Assembly (NCBI RefSeq): GCF_905147045.1
Contig: NC_065888.1
Span: forward strand, 7,321,001 to 7,385,000
Reading direction: 5' to 3'
Origin: Nymphalis io
Lineage: Eukaryota; Arthropoda; Insecta; Lepidoptera; Nymphalidae
Length of the DNA stretch: 64,000 nt
Of the stretch, positions 21,925-33,850 are shown piece after piece. The position numbers and the translations under genes are program-made. Positions within the stretch are counted from its first letter, which is position 1; the number at the start of each line of letters is the position of its first letter. The notes beneath the pieces were generated by a model that had not been told where the DNA came from, searched no databases, and saw nothing but the letters and a program-made list of their open reading frames with translations.

Positions 21925-23690
21925 GAGGGATTTTTTATAAATACTTTTAATAAATTTAACTTTTCAATTATTTTTTCTTATTGTATTACGTTTAGAAAAT
22001 ATTCTAAAAGATAAATATACTAAGAGAGAAAAAAAGATTGTTTTTTAATAACTTCGATGATAATAAATTTAATTTAAGAATAATTTTAATAACAACACAG
22101 TAAAATATATAGTTTAACAAATATCTTGTTTTTTTAAGTGAATTAATAAATAAAACTAAAAATATTTCAATTTAGTTCCTACTAAACCATCTGAAGTCGG
22201 TGAATTTGAGAAATTATTATTTAATCATTTAAATAAGGCATCGAAGATAGACTTTTATATGTAATTAAAAATATTAAAATTAATAATTGAATTTAGGTTA
22301 TAAGATTTCACTTCTTACGAATTAATGTAACACCACAATTTGGTCTTCAAATACAACTCGATAAAAGTTAAAATTCCTACTTGAAACAAATATTTATTAG
22401 TCAGGGTTAATAAAATAAAACCTTAAAATATCACAAGGTGTATCTAATTGTCCAATAATATACAACATACAGTAATTACATAAAAATTGGCATTCACAGT
22501 CTAACGACTATTTGAAAAGGTTATAATTAACTGTAACTGTATAATTAAGTCATAATATTCTTAAGCTTTATTTAAAATTATATCCTATTCAGATTGGTGT
22601 ATTTAATTAGTAAAGGTGAATAAACCGATGAAAACATTTTAAATAGTTGGAGGTCTAATCTTACCTCTTAGAAGGCTTCTCGATCCGTACTATAACTAAC
22701 AGGCCTTCATAGGCAGTATCGTAACTAGGGTCACAAATTTATAATCCCTTTGATGTTAACGAAATACCAAAATGAAACAAGTATTGAATAAGTAATGATC
22801 ACTTATAAATGGAATCGCAAATTTTAGCAATAAAAGTATTATGCGTTACGTCTGAATGTCAAAACATTTAATTTTTTATATTAATTGAAGGCTTTCCTCA
22901 TTATAACAACCGGGGTATTTAAATTATTCCCAAAACAGGGAATCTGTTTTGGGAATAATTTTCAGGATTTAATTGAAACAAAATTTTTAGGTTATGAAAT
23001 TTTACTTTTTAATATTTATTTTACATTTTTTTAATTAAAATATTTTTTTGTTTTCCTACTACACCCAATCGTTGTATTGTTTGTTTTTGTTTCCGTTATC
23101 AATAATACTTCAGCATCTTTATATGGTACTGGATTAGCATTCTCACGTGTTGAAATCTAAAACATTCAATTAAATTATTAATACAGAATGGTTGCCACAT
23201 ATATTTCTATGTTAACCTCTTGACTCGGAATCTAATAATATTATAAATTCATGAAGAATGTTAAATAATGTTGTCGTTAGGAAATTATAAATAGGAGAAC
23301 GAATTAATTAAAATAACATATTTACATATAACAAAGCAATTAAGGTTATTTTTAGACTCCGTATTTATTTGTTTACATTATCGACGAGACGATATTTTTT
23401 ATCGAAAATCGGAACATTTTTTTTAGCTGACGCTGGTAGCATTTACATTTACATTGATAAATTATTATAGGTTATGAATAATAAAAACTGGAAAATCCTA
23501 ATATCTTTAGGATTTTAATACAATATAGGTTCCGTCATGCTATGGCATAAATAAACATCACTGAGAAACTATATTTGGGGACAAAATAGTCGTACTTACG
23601 CGTGAAAACACACGCCGGTAATTTTCTTCTTGCTGTCGCTTTAACATGAAATAATACGACAATGCACCATTGTATAACCATCGATATGAT
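21925..23690. repeat. Long AT-rich spacer of the array unit
   Basis: Matches 32,713-34,970 (which has an extra insertion), 53,460-54,770 (interrupted) and 60,390-62,270. No coding exon was found. This copy carries a hairpin at 22,921-22,961 that the sister copies lack. Confidence 0.7.
22921..22961. repeat. Perfect 18-bp hairpin
   Basis: Arms 22,921-22,938 and 22,944-22,961 are perfect reverse complements around the loop ggaat. The sister units at about 34,170-34,200 and 61,510-61,545 have only one arm's worth of sequence here (attccctgtgttgggaataa or a close variant). The second arm was therefore made from the first. Confidence 0.9.
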
Positions 23691-23760
23691 ATAAGGATTG
23701 TTGTATCCTGATGACCAGCGCCACCGCATATTCCGTATTTATAGCATAATTTGTTCTTGA
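23691..23760 (-). pseudogene. Remnant of the Gly-rich exon
   Basis: On the minus strand a TATAAATAC word is followed by GICGGAGHQ in the Gly-rich frame. The sequence then jumps straight to the DNA that lies beyond the stop codon in the 35.0- and 62.3-kb copies. The Gly-rich repeats and the C-terminus are deleted. Confidence 0.6.
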
Positions 23761-23873
23761 CTAAATGTCGTGGTTCCCTTTTATTTACTTAATTGTTATC
23801 TGTTATCATAAAAATATATATTTAATACTATATTTTTTTAATACATACTAATCGATACATAATATAAGATAAA

Positions 23874-24000
23874 ACATGTGAGTGGTATATTGACAGTGGG
23901 TGGTGACACGGGCGATTCTGTAGCGACGCGGCTGTGGACGGCGAGCGATTGTTAACAGTCTTACCTATGTGCTATCTAGGACGCGGTGGACAATTCTAGA
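23874..24000 (-). promoter_or_regulatory. Duplicated CpG-rich 5' block without its gene, copy 2
   Basis: Matches 10,992-11,112 (words gcgattctgtagcgacgcgg and ctaggacgcggtgg). Homology ends exactly where the peptide gene has its start codon; beyond that the DNA is unrelated and AT-rich. The coding exon is missing, so this is a promoter relic or a captured promoter. Confidence 0.6.
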
Positions 24001-24159
24001 TTTAATTTCAATATCTAATATTATATTAACTATATTTGTATTAACATGAAATTAATAAATAAATTATTAAATCAGTACGTGCAGTAACAATTTTTTTAAA
24101 GTTTAATTTACTGTACTTTTAATCCATTGTCAATTTTCTTTAAATTATATCTTTTATGT

Positions 24160-24228
24160 TTCTTTGGTCTAGTGGCTAGATGTAAGGCCGCAGCCTCGGT
24201 TGTCCTGGGTTCAAATCCAAGGTCGGGC
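24160..24228 (+). mobile_element. SINE-A head, cut off
   Basis: Only the tRNA-like head is present. Directly after its ggtcggg end the sequence switches to an inverted block. The same head, complete with body, occurs again at 26,145. About 130 bases (24,096-24,228 and 26,087-26,216) are thus directly duplicated around the block. Confidence 0.75.
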
Positions 24229-24480
24229 ATTTCGAGTTTCGCTTCACACCATGTATCTCATTTCAAAAGTGATTTTGTATTCTATATTTGTAAATGTCGG
24301 AAATATTTATGCAGGTACCTACCTATTTATTTTACTTTTAAACAATGCTTTTGGTTCATCCATTTCACTGAATGATAGCATGATTATATTATTTCTATAA
24401 GTTCCACAAATATTTTTGCATCTGCCAATAAACCTGAAGTTTATGTTAAAATATATTTATATACAAGGCGTTATAATTTT

Positions 24481-25990
24481 TTTTTTCAGCCTTTTGCCGT
24501 CCACTGCTGGACGAAACGCCAGAACCATAGAACGCCAACCATTCCGATCTTGGGCAGTCCGCATCCATCCCGAACCTGCCACCTTTTTTAAATCGTTGGC
24601 CCATCTTGTCACAGGGCGTCCTACACTACGTTTGCCTAAGCGTGGTCTCCACTCCAACACGTGTCGGCTCCATCGGCCATCAATGCGCCTGGAGACATGA
24701 CCAGCCCACTTTCACTTCAGCGATTCTTGAAGAATCGCTCAGGCTGTTTAGCATCTCTTCCAAATCCTGCAGAGTCTCCGCCATGATGACAATGTCGTCG
24801 GCAAATCGCAGATGTGTAATGTGTTGGCCATTTATATTAATGCAGCGTCCGTTCCAATCGAGCGTCTTGAAGACGTCCTCCAATGCATTGGTAAAAAGTT
24901 TCGGTGATATTACATCTCCCTGTCTTACCCCGCGATGCAATTGGATTGGTCTTGTGCTCTGATCTTGTACTTGGACGGTCATGGTTGCGGCTTCGTACAA
25001 ACACTTCACCACCTGGACATACCGACAGTCGATTAGGCATCTCTGCATGGATTCCAGAACAGCCCAGGTCTCGATGGTATCGAAGGCTTTTTCGTAGACC
25101 ACAAACGCTAGGTATAGAGGCTGATTATATTCCTCGGTCTTCTGTATTATTTGCCTTAGTGTATGTATGTGGTCTACGGTGCTGAAGCCTTTTCGAAACC
25201 CAGCCTGTTCCACGGGTTGGAAGTCATCGAATTTTCGGGCAAGACGATTCGTGATTACCCTCGAAAACAATTTGTAAACATGGCTTAAAAGTGAAATGGG
25301 GCGGTAGCTTTTCAGAAGAGCTTTATCGCCCTTCTTGAAAAACAGCACCACCACACTTCTGCTCCATGTCTTCGGTGTTATACCATTGTGGAGGACGGAA
25401 TTAAAGATGTTAGCCAGCTCTCTCAGAACTGGTGTGCCTCCTGCTTTGAGAAGCTCTGAGGTAATTTCGTCATCTCCTGGAGCCTTGTTGTTTCCCGAAA
25501 GAGTTGCTCGAGAGCAATCCTAATCTCGCCCAAATCGATGTCGGGAAGATCGTCTGATAGGTGGCGTGTTAGTCTGGCTCGTGGTTCATCCGCACTATGG
25601 GACTCAGGTGGAGGTACACGTGATGAGTATAAATCGCCATTGTACTTTTCGACTTCAGCTAGAATCTCTGGTTTTGAGGTGACGGTTGTGCCTTGTATGG
25701 TTCTGAGTTGTGTAAGTGCCTGACACTCAGATGGCGTCATGTTCTGCTGTTCTCGTCTCCTCGTCATCTCGTTCAGAGTTTCGCCTGAGAGCTTCGACTT
25801 ACGTCCATTGCTCTTTTGTCGAAAGTAATTTTGGCCTACCTCGCGGATGACACGCACCAGACCATTGGTGGCGTCGTCAATGCCCTGCCTGGTTTCCAAC
25901 ATGGCGAATCGGTTCTGTAGTTCCAGCTGGAAGCTTTCGCAACCAGCTTCGACCTGAGGCAGAGTTGGTCTAAGAGTCGACTTCATTAAC
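24481..25990 (-). mobile_element. RTE-like LINE fragment, defective
   Basis: Read from 25,990 downwards, the frames give the linker before RT (to about 25,500), then RT, then the conserved RTE tail. RT landmarks: SYRPISLLSHVYKLFSRV, EQAGFRKGFSTVDHI, GVRQGDVISPKLF and LRFADDIVI. Damage: a frameshift near 25,500, a deletion right after the DLEEMLNSLSDSS stretch joining RT to the tail, and LAFVVYEKAFD where the catalytic Asp of motif A is expected (Val instead). The endonuclease is missing. The 3' end has a long A/T run, in the same site context as the truncated insert at 13,967-14,206. The element cannot move by itself. Confidence 0.85.
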
Positions 25991-26007
25991 CGCGATCGTT
26001 ATTTCAG

Positions 26008-26086
26008 TATTATAAATATTAGAGAATAGCCCACCCGATTACATAAGTTGCAGAAGTAAAAATTAACTGTACTTAACTGTTAAGAA
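26008..26086. other. Patchwork junction
   Basis: About 18 bases here (tttcagtattataaatat) match the inside of the unrecognised exon (as at 13,621). The next about 45 bases match the unit DNA at 26,665-26,703. Then come unplaced bases (aattaactgtacttaactg), and then the duplicated SINE upstream DNA. Such a string of short templated pieces is typical of serial template switching. Confidence 0.7.
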
Positions 26087-26144
26087 GTTTAATTTACTGT
26101 ACTTTTAATCCATTGTCAATTTTCTTTAAATTATATCTTTTATG

Positions 26145-26535
26145 TTTCTTTGGTCTAGTGGCTAGATGTAAGGCCGCAGCCTCGGTTGTCCTGGGTTCAA
26201 ATCCAAGGTCGGGCCAATAAAAAAGCTATTGAGTTTTTCTGTAGAAAATTCTTAATAGCAGCCCGGAGTCAGAAAGTTGGAAGTGTGTACAATCCCGTGC
26301 CTTGGAAAGCACGTAAAGCCATTGGTCCTGCGCCTGAACTCTTTCTTGTCGTGTCGGATTGCCGTCCCATCGGATAATGAGAATAGTCATAATAGTAAAT
26401 AGTAAGTTGGAGAATAGAGCACCTGTCTTTGCGCACACACTTGTGCACTCTAATATGTCCTGCGCAGTTGCCTAACCTCTCTTGACATTAGCCGCCGTGG
26501 CCAAAATCGGTCTGGAGGACTATTATTATTATTAT
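26145..26535 (+). mobile_element. SINE-A, complete
   Basis: tRNA-like head, then the gccaataaaaaagc segment, the conserved middle (cttgtcgtgtcggattgccg) and the tail gccgccgtggccaaaatcgg with (TAT)n. Open frames on either strand are by-products. Confidence 0.8.
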
Positions 26536-28289
26536 GTTTTATGTACGTATATTTATGTTTTACCATAATATACACATGGTAGAAGACAAATATCATTAAA
26601 GATATTTACTTATATTAATAGTAAAATAAAATGCATAACGTATTTTATATAATAATTTATTACAATATTAGAGAATAGCCCACCCGATTACATAAGTTGC
26701 AGAGGTGGGTGAGAACTTGAGAAGCGAGTGCGGGTCGCCTGACTGCTTCGAGTATAGTGAGGAGCGAAGCGATTGAATTAACGCGAATATTATATAGCGG
26801 TCTCGTGTACACAAATTAGTCTTGTAGCTTTTAAGTCGCGAAGACGACTGCCAGCTTTCGTAATTGTTATATGCTAATAATTTTGATGAGTTTTATAAAA
26901 ATAAGCTTAAATAAGTTAGTTTTAATTTAAATTATGTAATTGATTTCAATTATTTTTAATTAGATATTTGATACCATAAATTATCAAAATGTATAACGGT
27001 CTCAAATGTGGTACACACGTGAAAATATTTTAAAATATATTATTTCAATACATATCTCATGTTCTTTAAAATTATGTATGTAATTTCATATTGTATTGTA
27101 TTATTACATAAAGGTACTATATAACATCGCTTTTTTCACAACAGTGTTTGACATGACTATAACCAGATACATTAGTACCCAAGAGGCGTATACTTATTTA
27201 CTAGAAGTAATTAGCCTTATTAGTAATGGTGGTAGTTGCATATAAACATGTCACTACATGTTACGCATATAAATTGTATTATTATTATATCTACTAATAT
27301 AAATATAAAGATAATTTTTTTACTACAAAAATATATTTAAAAAGAAAGTATTGATAATTTTATTTTTTATAATTAAAGATAATGTTATATTATACTACAT
27401 TTCAAAATTTGATTCCTACAGTGTGGCTAGTTTTGATCGAGTTGTTATCTGACTAACATCACTTCCAACGGACGATGCGGGCTTAATTCCCGTCACGAGT
27501 CTGGGTGCATGTATTCACAATTATTTAAAGTTATACATGTAAATATGTATATTAGTCGATTGTTACCGACATAATAAATATTTTACAATAATTGCTTGTG
27601 GCATTTATTGCAACAATAATAAATAAATGTAGTAAATTATATGTAAGTTACGTGTATCATCTATATGAAAGTCAAAATATGCATTAAGCATGATTGAACG
27701 GTACACGAGCCCTGAACAAAAAAGGAAGAAAATACGATCAAAATACAAAATTTACGATCATCCAGAGAAGTATAAAATCTCAAGATTACTGTGGCTGGAT
27801 ATAATAACCGTAAAGTCTCTGACTAAACAAACGAAAAACCTTTAAGCAAACCAAATCTAAATCTAAGATTATTCAGAAAAATAAAGACCAATTTATTTAT
27901 TAATTTTGTTGAGTACCGTAAATAACATTTATTATATTTATTTATGTGTACTTTATTGTTCATCACTACATCATGATAATGTTACAGGAAAATGCTTAGA
28001 ACTTATTATTGTGTAGACGGGGATTTTACGGTAAATAGCCTTTTCTTTAAAATAACCCAAATGGGAAGTCTTAACATAGCATCTGGGTAGGTGGTGTAGT
28101 AATAACATTACAAATAAATGTGTACAAACTAATACTTATACGTAACACATATAAACTATGTATGTATACATATATACTAGTTACTATTCTCTATTTCAGT
28201 AATTTATAATATAAATCTTTAATAGTACTATCATTAAGGAGCAAAGAGTTTGCTAACACAATTCGGGTAGGAGTTGGTAAAAGATAAAT
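26536..28289. repeat. Array unit spacer, second copy
   Basis: Corresponds to 11,534-13,111. It contains the roughly 70-base segment at 27,461-27,530 that copy 1 lacks, and a further AT-rich piece near 26,915-27,050. No coding exon. Confidence 0.7.
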
Positions 28290-28840
28290 TTAGTTTAAAA
28301 ATGGGTTAAAAGTTGGGTAGAGCCAAGTCCTTTTCAAATATAAATTTGGTGTAATGTAGTTGCTGAACATGTCCTTGTGAATCCAGTCAAAATTTCCAGG
28401 ATGATTGAAATCTCTAGACGGTCCACTAAAAAGATCATTCATTGGCCATATCATTGGATTAAACGGATTAGCCCATGGATTTACATTTGACCCAATATTT
28501 TCTGATTTAGCTGAAGATGAAACAGCTACACCTCCTGGATAAAATTTTATAGAACCTTCCGCTATATTACCATCAGAATTTTTTAGCCAGTTTATGTTAT
28601 TTGGGAACAAATTGGCCGTATTTTCATCAGATTCCTTTATTCGCTTTGAAGATTTCCCATTTTTTATTGCAACAGGTATTTTATTATTTTGGTGAGGGAA
28701 GAAATGAATATCTCCAACTAAGGATAATCGCCCGTTTCTTGACAATATCCCAGCGACACTGGCTACACTCATCATATCATTTCTTGGCACAATTGGTATT
28801 TCAGTATTATAAATATGTGGCTCAGTCCCATCAAATTTAT
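28290..28840 (-). CDS. Unrecognised gene, terminal coding exon, copy 2
   Basis: Intact exon, 551 bases after the ttattataacag acceptor. Where compared, it differs from the 13.1-kb copy by one residue (GRLSLVG instead of GRLSSVG), so the two are recent duplicates or are being homogenised. The frame, basic patch, GGVAVSSSAK segment and aromatic tail are unchanged. No first exon was found. The region upstream (higher coordinates) is cut short at about 29,165 by a junction to a reverse-transcriptase remnant, so this copy may have lost any exon that lay further away. Confidence 0.7.
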
Positions 28841-29165
28841 CTGTTATAATAAATAAATAAATTAGATTAATTTGAGTAAAACTTCCTTTTAATTTAGATT
28901 GTGGAATATAAATATAATAAAATAGCAATATTTCACTTATATACCGAATTATTCATTCACATTATAGAAAAAAATAAACCAATAGATTTTTACATAGCAT
29001 TGGTTTGTATAATTTTTGGTAAATTGTTTTCATCTTATTAAAATTAATGAAATGTAAACATTTATAAATGCAGTTGTATAATTAAATATCATTCTTGCCT
29101 TTAAAAAATTACATTTATTTTTAATATTATCTTGTATAAAATTATAATGCCTTGTATATAAATAT
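28841..29165. other. Presumed intron of copy 2, truncated
   Basis: Matches 13,663-13,966 and then stops within the ttgtatataaatatattttaaca word, where the RT remnant begins. Confidence 0.45.
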
Positions 29166-29722
29166 ATTTTAACATTACGAATACGCCTAAAGAATTCCAT
29201 AACGCAGTAAAAAGTGACAAAAAGTGCGATAAATGGAACTCGGAAGATTTAAATCACAAACATACCTGAGAATCTTAAAAATGAAGATTAATTTTCTAAT
29301 ACGTCGACTCAACACTGATATCTGTAACTTTCCATCGTAAGTGTCGGTCTATTATTATTCCGAGGTATTTTATAGATGCGGTTTGATTCAGTATTTCACG
29401 GTTCACTGTCTGTCCTTAGAATAATTACTACAGTAATGTGCTTTTAAATTCATGGAGTTTAATTTTGGTTGTTGGATTGCACGTATACTAAAGTTTATAA
29501 ATTTCATTTTTGATTTGATGTTTAACGTTAGGAGTTTTTTGGTTAAGCCATTGAGTTACTACCCTATAATCATCATTAGCATATTTAAATAGTTCATCCC
29601 ATGATTTTCCATTAGAGATTGAAACAGGGTCATCAGCAAAAGTTATTATTTTAGAACTTTTAAGAGTAAGTAGACAGAAATCATTAATATATATCAAAAA
29701 TAGCGTTGGACCCAAAATACTT
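29166..29722 (-). pseudogene. Decayed LINE reverse-transcriptase fragment, copy 2
   Basis: The minus frame reads GPTLFLIYINDFC and ITFADDPVSISNGKSWDEL, with the FADD box preserved here, and then breaks. It is the same remnant as at 18,430, 40,830 and 56,515; this copy lacks the C-terminal end. Confidence 0.75.
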
Positions 29723-30686
29723 CAATGTACGCATAGGTTGTGCGCGAGTCGTGTGGATTATTTTTATTACAAACTTTTATTCAAATTTCAATGTTTCTGC
29801 AAGGTTAATAAGAACAATTTTCTCTTATCCTATAGAGTTATAAATTTATTCTATCAAATTATTAAATTAATTTTTTAATGTAATATTTATATTAATGAAT
29901 TATTTGATTTAAGGAATCAAAAAACTACAAAAAAAATGTATATTGCGCTAACTATTTACTTTGACCCTTAATAAATTGTCTATGCATTGTAAACATACAG
30001 TAAAGGGGCGGTGCTAAAATCAAACTAACCCTCACCTGGACATTATTCTGCATTTTTCATTTTCATTATAATTAGGAGGCCTAGAAAAATATGTTATATA
30101 CATATACATGTTATATACATATTTTTCATTTACGATAATAAAAATATTAAGCAATGATAACCAAGTGTATAAGTGTATATTTAAATATAATGCATTATCT
30201 ATTTTTATCATTTCATACTCTTAAAATTTTAAATATTCTGATTAAACATTTAATTTATTCTTTTTTCTACAAGACATTAAAGGTTTGAACTTTGAATGAG
30301 TATTTTTGCCTTTACATTTCCTCTTATATTAATTAAGTATTGAATTATTACCTAGTCGTTGCTTGTGTATTATTTAAAAAAAATATTGCGACAGTAGAAA
30401 AATGTACCCATTTTTAGAGTTAAAACTGATAATCAGTAAAAGTATATCGTTTTGTGAAGTAATTGCTAAAGTTATTTCAAATTTGGTAATGTATAATATA
30501 AAATAAAGTGTAATAGGTATGTGTTGTAATAAAAAAATAAAAACAAATGAAATCTATTCAACCCTTTTAATAAAACTAATTATTCTATTAAACATAAAAA
30601 TATGATTCTATAAAAGACACTGAGATAAGTGGCAAGCAGTCTTCTCAACATCCTTTTATATGTATATGTTTAATTTCAAACTCCTA
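29723..30686. repeat. 3' flank of the third repeat-protein gene
   Basis: Matches 41,696-42,600 and 57,463-58,375. It includes the tgttatatacatatacatgt repeat. No coding exon. Confidence 0.6.
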
Positions 30687-31869
30687 TTAATAGTAGCCGT
30701 TGTTAATTGCATGAGATTGTGCCGTCTGAATTCCAGGTCCATTGATGCTGGTCGCTCCACTGTGCCGTAGAGAACCACCTTGCTGCTGAATAGTTTGCGC
30801 CGTGCTCGATCTATAACCCCCAATATTCTGGGCTGCAGAAATAGCTGAATCAAAGTTATTTTGGTCATGATTCTGGGTCAACGAAATAGCTGATCCATAT
30901 CCACCAATATTTTCAGCGGAAGAAACAGCTGTGCCAAAACCATTTGAGCTAGCACTGGATACAGCAGATCCAAGGCCTCGCAAGTTTTGCGCAGAGGAAA
31001 TAGCTGATTGGTAGGGACCTAAGCCGTTGTTCTGAACTGAGGAGACCGCCGAGCCAAAACCGTTTTGGGTTTGAGAAGATGACACAGCGGAGCCAAAGTT
31101 TTGTGCTGAGGATACAGCGGAGCCGTAGGGTCTTGCAAATGCGTTATTATAACCAGCATAGTTAGGCTGTTGTAATCTAATGTGCGAGTACGGTGAAGCA
31201 TTTGCATAACCAATGCCTCTAGCAAAGGTATTGCCATCTGAGGATCCAATACCAGCACCGTAAGCGCTGGCATCACCGCTTTGGAAAGATGAGCCGATGC
31301 TAGAAGAATGGCTGATGCCACCAATATTACTGCTGAATCCACTGCCAAATCCAAAAGCTACATTTGGAGATCGGCCTACACGCCAAACGAGCCCTGGTAA
31401 TTCATCACCTACAAGAAAAAAGAAAAATTAACGTATCCACATCACAGTCAGTTAAAACTTCTAAAAGAATCAAATCAAGTTTAGTTTTGAACATTGTACA
31501 CGTATTAAAAAAATTGTGTTTGTATATATATGAGGTTAACTCTATCAGTTAAACATTTAAAGCGCCAATTAAGAAAAGAGAGACCTAAGCCATCCTACAC
31601 ATATACATACAACTCTGCGGGCCAACTCTACTGTAACGCGTGTCGTAGGGTTTGTAAAACCAAGTTTGGTCTAGCGAGTTACATTAGGGCTCATGCTAGA
31701 AATAACAATTAATTGCTAGGGTCGCCGTCATCGAAATCGATGAGGAGGATACAGATAATACAGTTAAACATTCAAGTTCATTGTCACATTTCGTCAACTT
31801 ACCATAAGATGCAGGAGCCGCGTTGCTAAGCGCGAGCGCAGATAATACTACAATAACCTTGGCGTTCAT
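30687..31869 (-). CDS. Secreted Ser/Gly/Ala/Gln-rich repeat protein, copy 3
   Basis: Exon 1 is 31,869 down to 31,803 and exon 2 is 31,408 down to 30,687; the intron is 394 bases with the acceptor cttgtag. Reading gives 262 residues with the same signal peptide and repeats as the palindrome copies. Differences include WRVGRS instead of WRVSRS and AISLTQN instead of AISMTQN. All sites needed for expression look intact (TATATAAG at 31,946-31,953). The intron carries an antisense open frame with a zinc-finger-like remnant (31,530-31,712). Confidence 0.85.
31530..31712 (+). pseudogene. C2H2 zinc-finger tail of a retroelement, antisense in the intron
   Basis: A 60-residue open frame includes LYCNACRRVCKTKFGLAS and ends in IRAHARNNN-stop. 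The spacing C-x2-C-x12-H-x3-H fits a C2H2 finger. Similar solitary fingers form the C-terminus of some metazoan non-LTR polyproteins (general knowledge). In this copy the first His is Tyr. The 43.5- and 59.2-kb copies keep the His. The palindrome copies have a 38-base deletion here. Confidence 0.5.
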
Positions 31870-33456
31870 CTTGATTAATTTATTTTCATATATTTGATTG
31901 GACCTTTCGTCGATGTAATGAATACATGTGAATCATTTCTCCGAGCTTATATACTATGAAGATAATGTCCCCCACTTCGACCATTGGGTCACAAAATACT
32001 CCCAAAAGCCATTGACACTCATAAATCCATCTCGATTCTTACGGTAAACCTGATGGATCCCCATTGGAGTGATACTATAAAATTCAAATATGCACAAAAG
32101 TTGCTAATTAATATGTAAAAGAGGATTTAAATGTTTTTTATTCATAATTTTGATCTCATTTCATAAAACTTGTATATCTACTTGAGATTTTAATAAATAC
32201 TCTTAATTACGTCAAACTCTAATAAAACAAACGGACGAAATTTTATCCTCTGTAGTGTAGCCTGGAGCTAGTATGTCTTCTTATATTATTTATACTAAAG
32301 CTTATGATATAATTAAGTGTATAATAACAAAAAGAAATATTTTTTTCATAAAATGGTAATAAAATTCTAAATATTTGAATCTTTTAAAATGATTATAATA
32401 GTACGATAGGAAAATATTTAACCCAACAGAAACGTAAAAATTTTTAGTTATTTAAATATACATATAACATAAAGTAATTATTTAAAAATACCATATTATT
32501 CGTTAATTGTATTTTTTATTTATTATTAAAAACATTCTTTAGTAAAAGTTCGTGTAATAGATTATGCTATTTAACATAGGACCACTATCGAAAAGTATTG
32601 TTAGGCACATTTAAGACACTAGGCTATCACTAAGAGGATTTTCATTTAAATTCAACGATTGATTTCGCTGTGATACTTAAATAACCAGACAGTAACAGGT
32701 AGACGAAAAGGTTGAGGGATTTTTTATAAATACTTTTAATAATTTTAACTTTTCAATTATTTTTTCTTATTGTATTACGTTTAGAAAATATTCTAAAAGA
32801 TTGTTTTTTAATAACTTCGATGATAATGAATCTAATTTAAGAATAATTTTAATAACAACACAGTAAAATATATAGTTTAACAAATATCTTGGTTTTTTTT
32901 TAAGTGAATTAATAAATAAATCTAAAAATATTTAAATTTAATTACTACTAAACCATGTGAAGTCGGTGAATTTGAGAAATTATTATTTAATTATTTAAAA
33001 AAGGCATCGAAGATAGACTTTTATATGTAATTAAAAATATTAAAAGTAATAATTGAATTTAGGTTATAAGATTTCACTTCTTTCGAATTAATGTAACACC
33101 ACAATTTGGTCTTCGAATACAACGCGATAAAAGTTGAAATACCTGCTTGAAACAAATATTTATTAGTCCGGGTTAATAAAATAAAACCTTAAAATATCAC
33201 AAGGTGTATCTAATTGTCCAATAATATACAACATAAATTAATTATATAAAAAATGGAACTAACTATTTGAAAAGGTTATAATTAACTGTAACTGTATAAT
33301 TATGTCATAAAATTCTTAAGCTTTATTTAAAATTATATCCTATTCAGATTGGTGTATTAGTAAAGGTGAATAAACCGATAAAAACATTTTAAATAGTTGG
33401 AGGTCTAATCTTACCTCTTACTCGATAAATATAATGATACTGTTTTATTGTTTGTA
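31870..33456. repeat. Upstream and spacer DNA of array unit 2
   Basis: Same as 21,081-22,640 in the first unit, with small gaps. No exon apart from the promoter region. Confidence 0.6.
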
Positions 33457-33850
33457 TTAAGTTTAAGTTTAAAGAAGAATTTATTTCTCATAAAGAATTA
33501 CAGTAATTCACTTACATGAGAAAGTTACAAACTAATATAAAAATCTAAGCGTACAGTGTTACAAAAATTCATAAGAAAGAAGGTAGATGCAGAAATTTTT
33601 TCTTCTCGATCGACGATCGACGAGCTTGTTAAACATATCGCCCGCCGTGTCACCTCAGGAATACAAAAGTATGGATGCGGCATATTTAATGAAATCTGTT
33701 CATCATTTTATTTTATTATTATTATTTTTTTAATATATATATTTTCCTTTTTTTCCATTTTCTTTTTTTTTTTCATTTTTTAGACAGATTTTTTTTTTGT
33801 TTTTATAATTTTTTGGAATTATTGTTTAATTTATTGTATTGTTGTATTAA
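33457..33850 (-). mobile_element. Insertion with a LINE-like 3' end
   Basis: Relative to 61,170-61,190, about 390 bases are added between ttgtttgtatta and atgattatatt. Read on the minus strand, the end is ctttctcatgtaagtgaatt and then an A-rich tail (aaataaattcttctttaaac), similar to CR1-type 3' ends. The opposite part is a long T-rich low-complexity run. The short plus-strand frame inside has no known domain. Confidence 0.55.

Larger units (their letters stand above)
24229..26086. repeat. Inverted block inserted between duplicated SINE heads
   Basis: The first 250 bases are the reverse complement of 14,207-14,455, starting at the apex of the 14.4-kb hairpin. An RTE-like element on the minus strand follows. 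The block ends in a patchwork (26,008-26,086) of short pieces copied from elsewhere in the array. Confidence 0.75.

Noticed and set aside
33556..33783. 75-residue frame as a gene
   Set aside because: It lies inside the insertion at 33,457-33,850, ends in translated T-runs, and is absent from the sister units.
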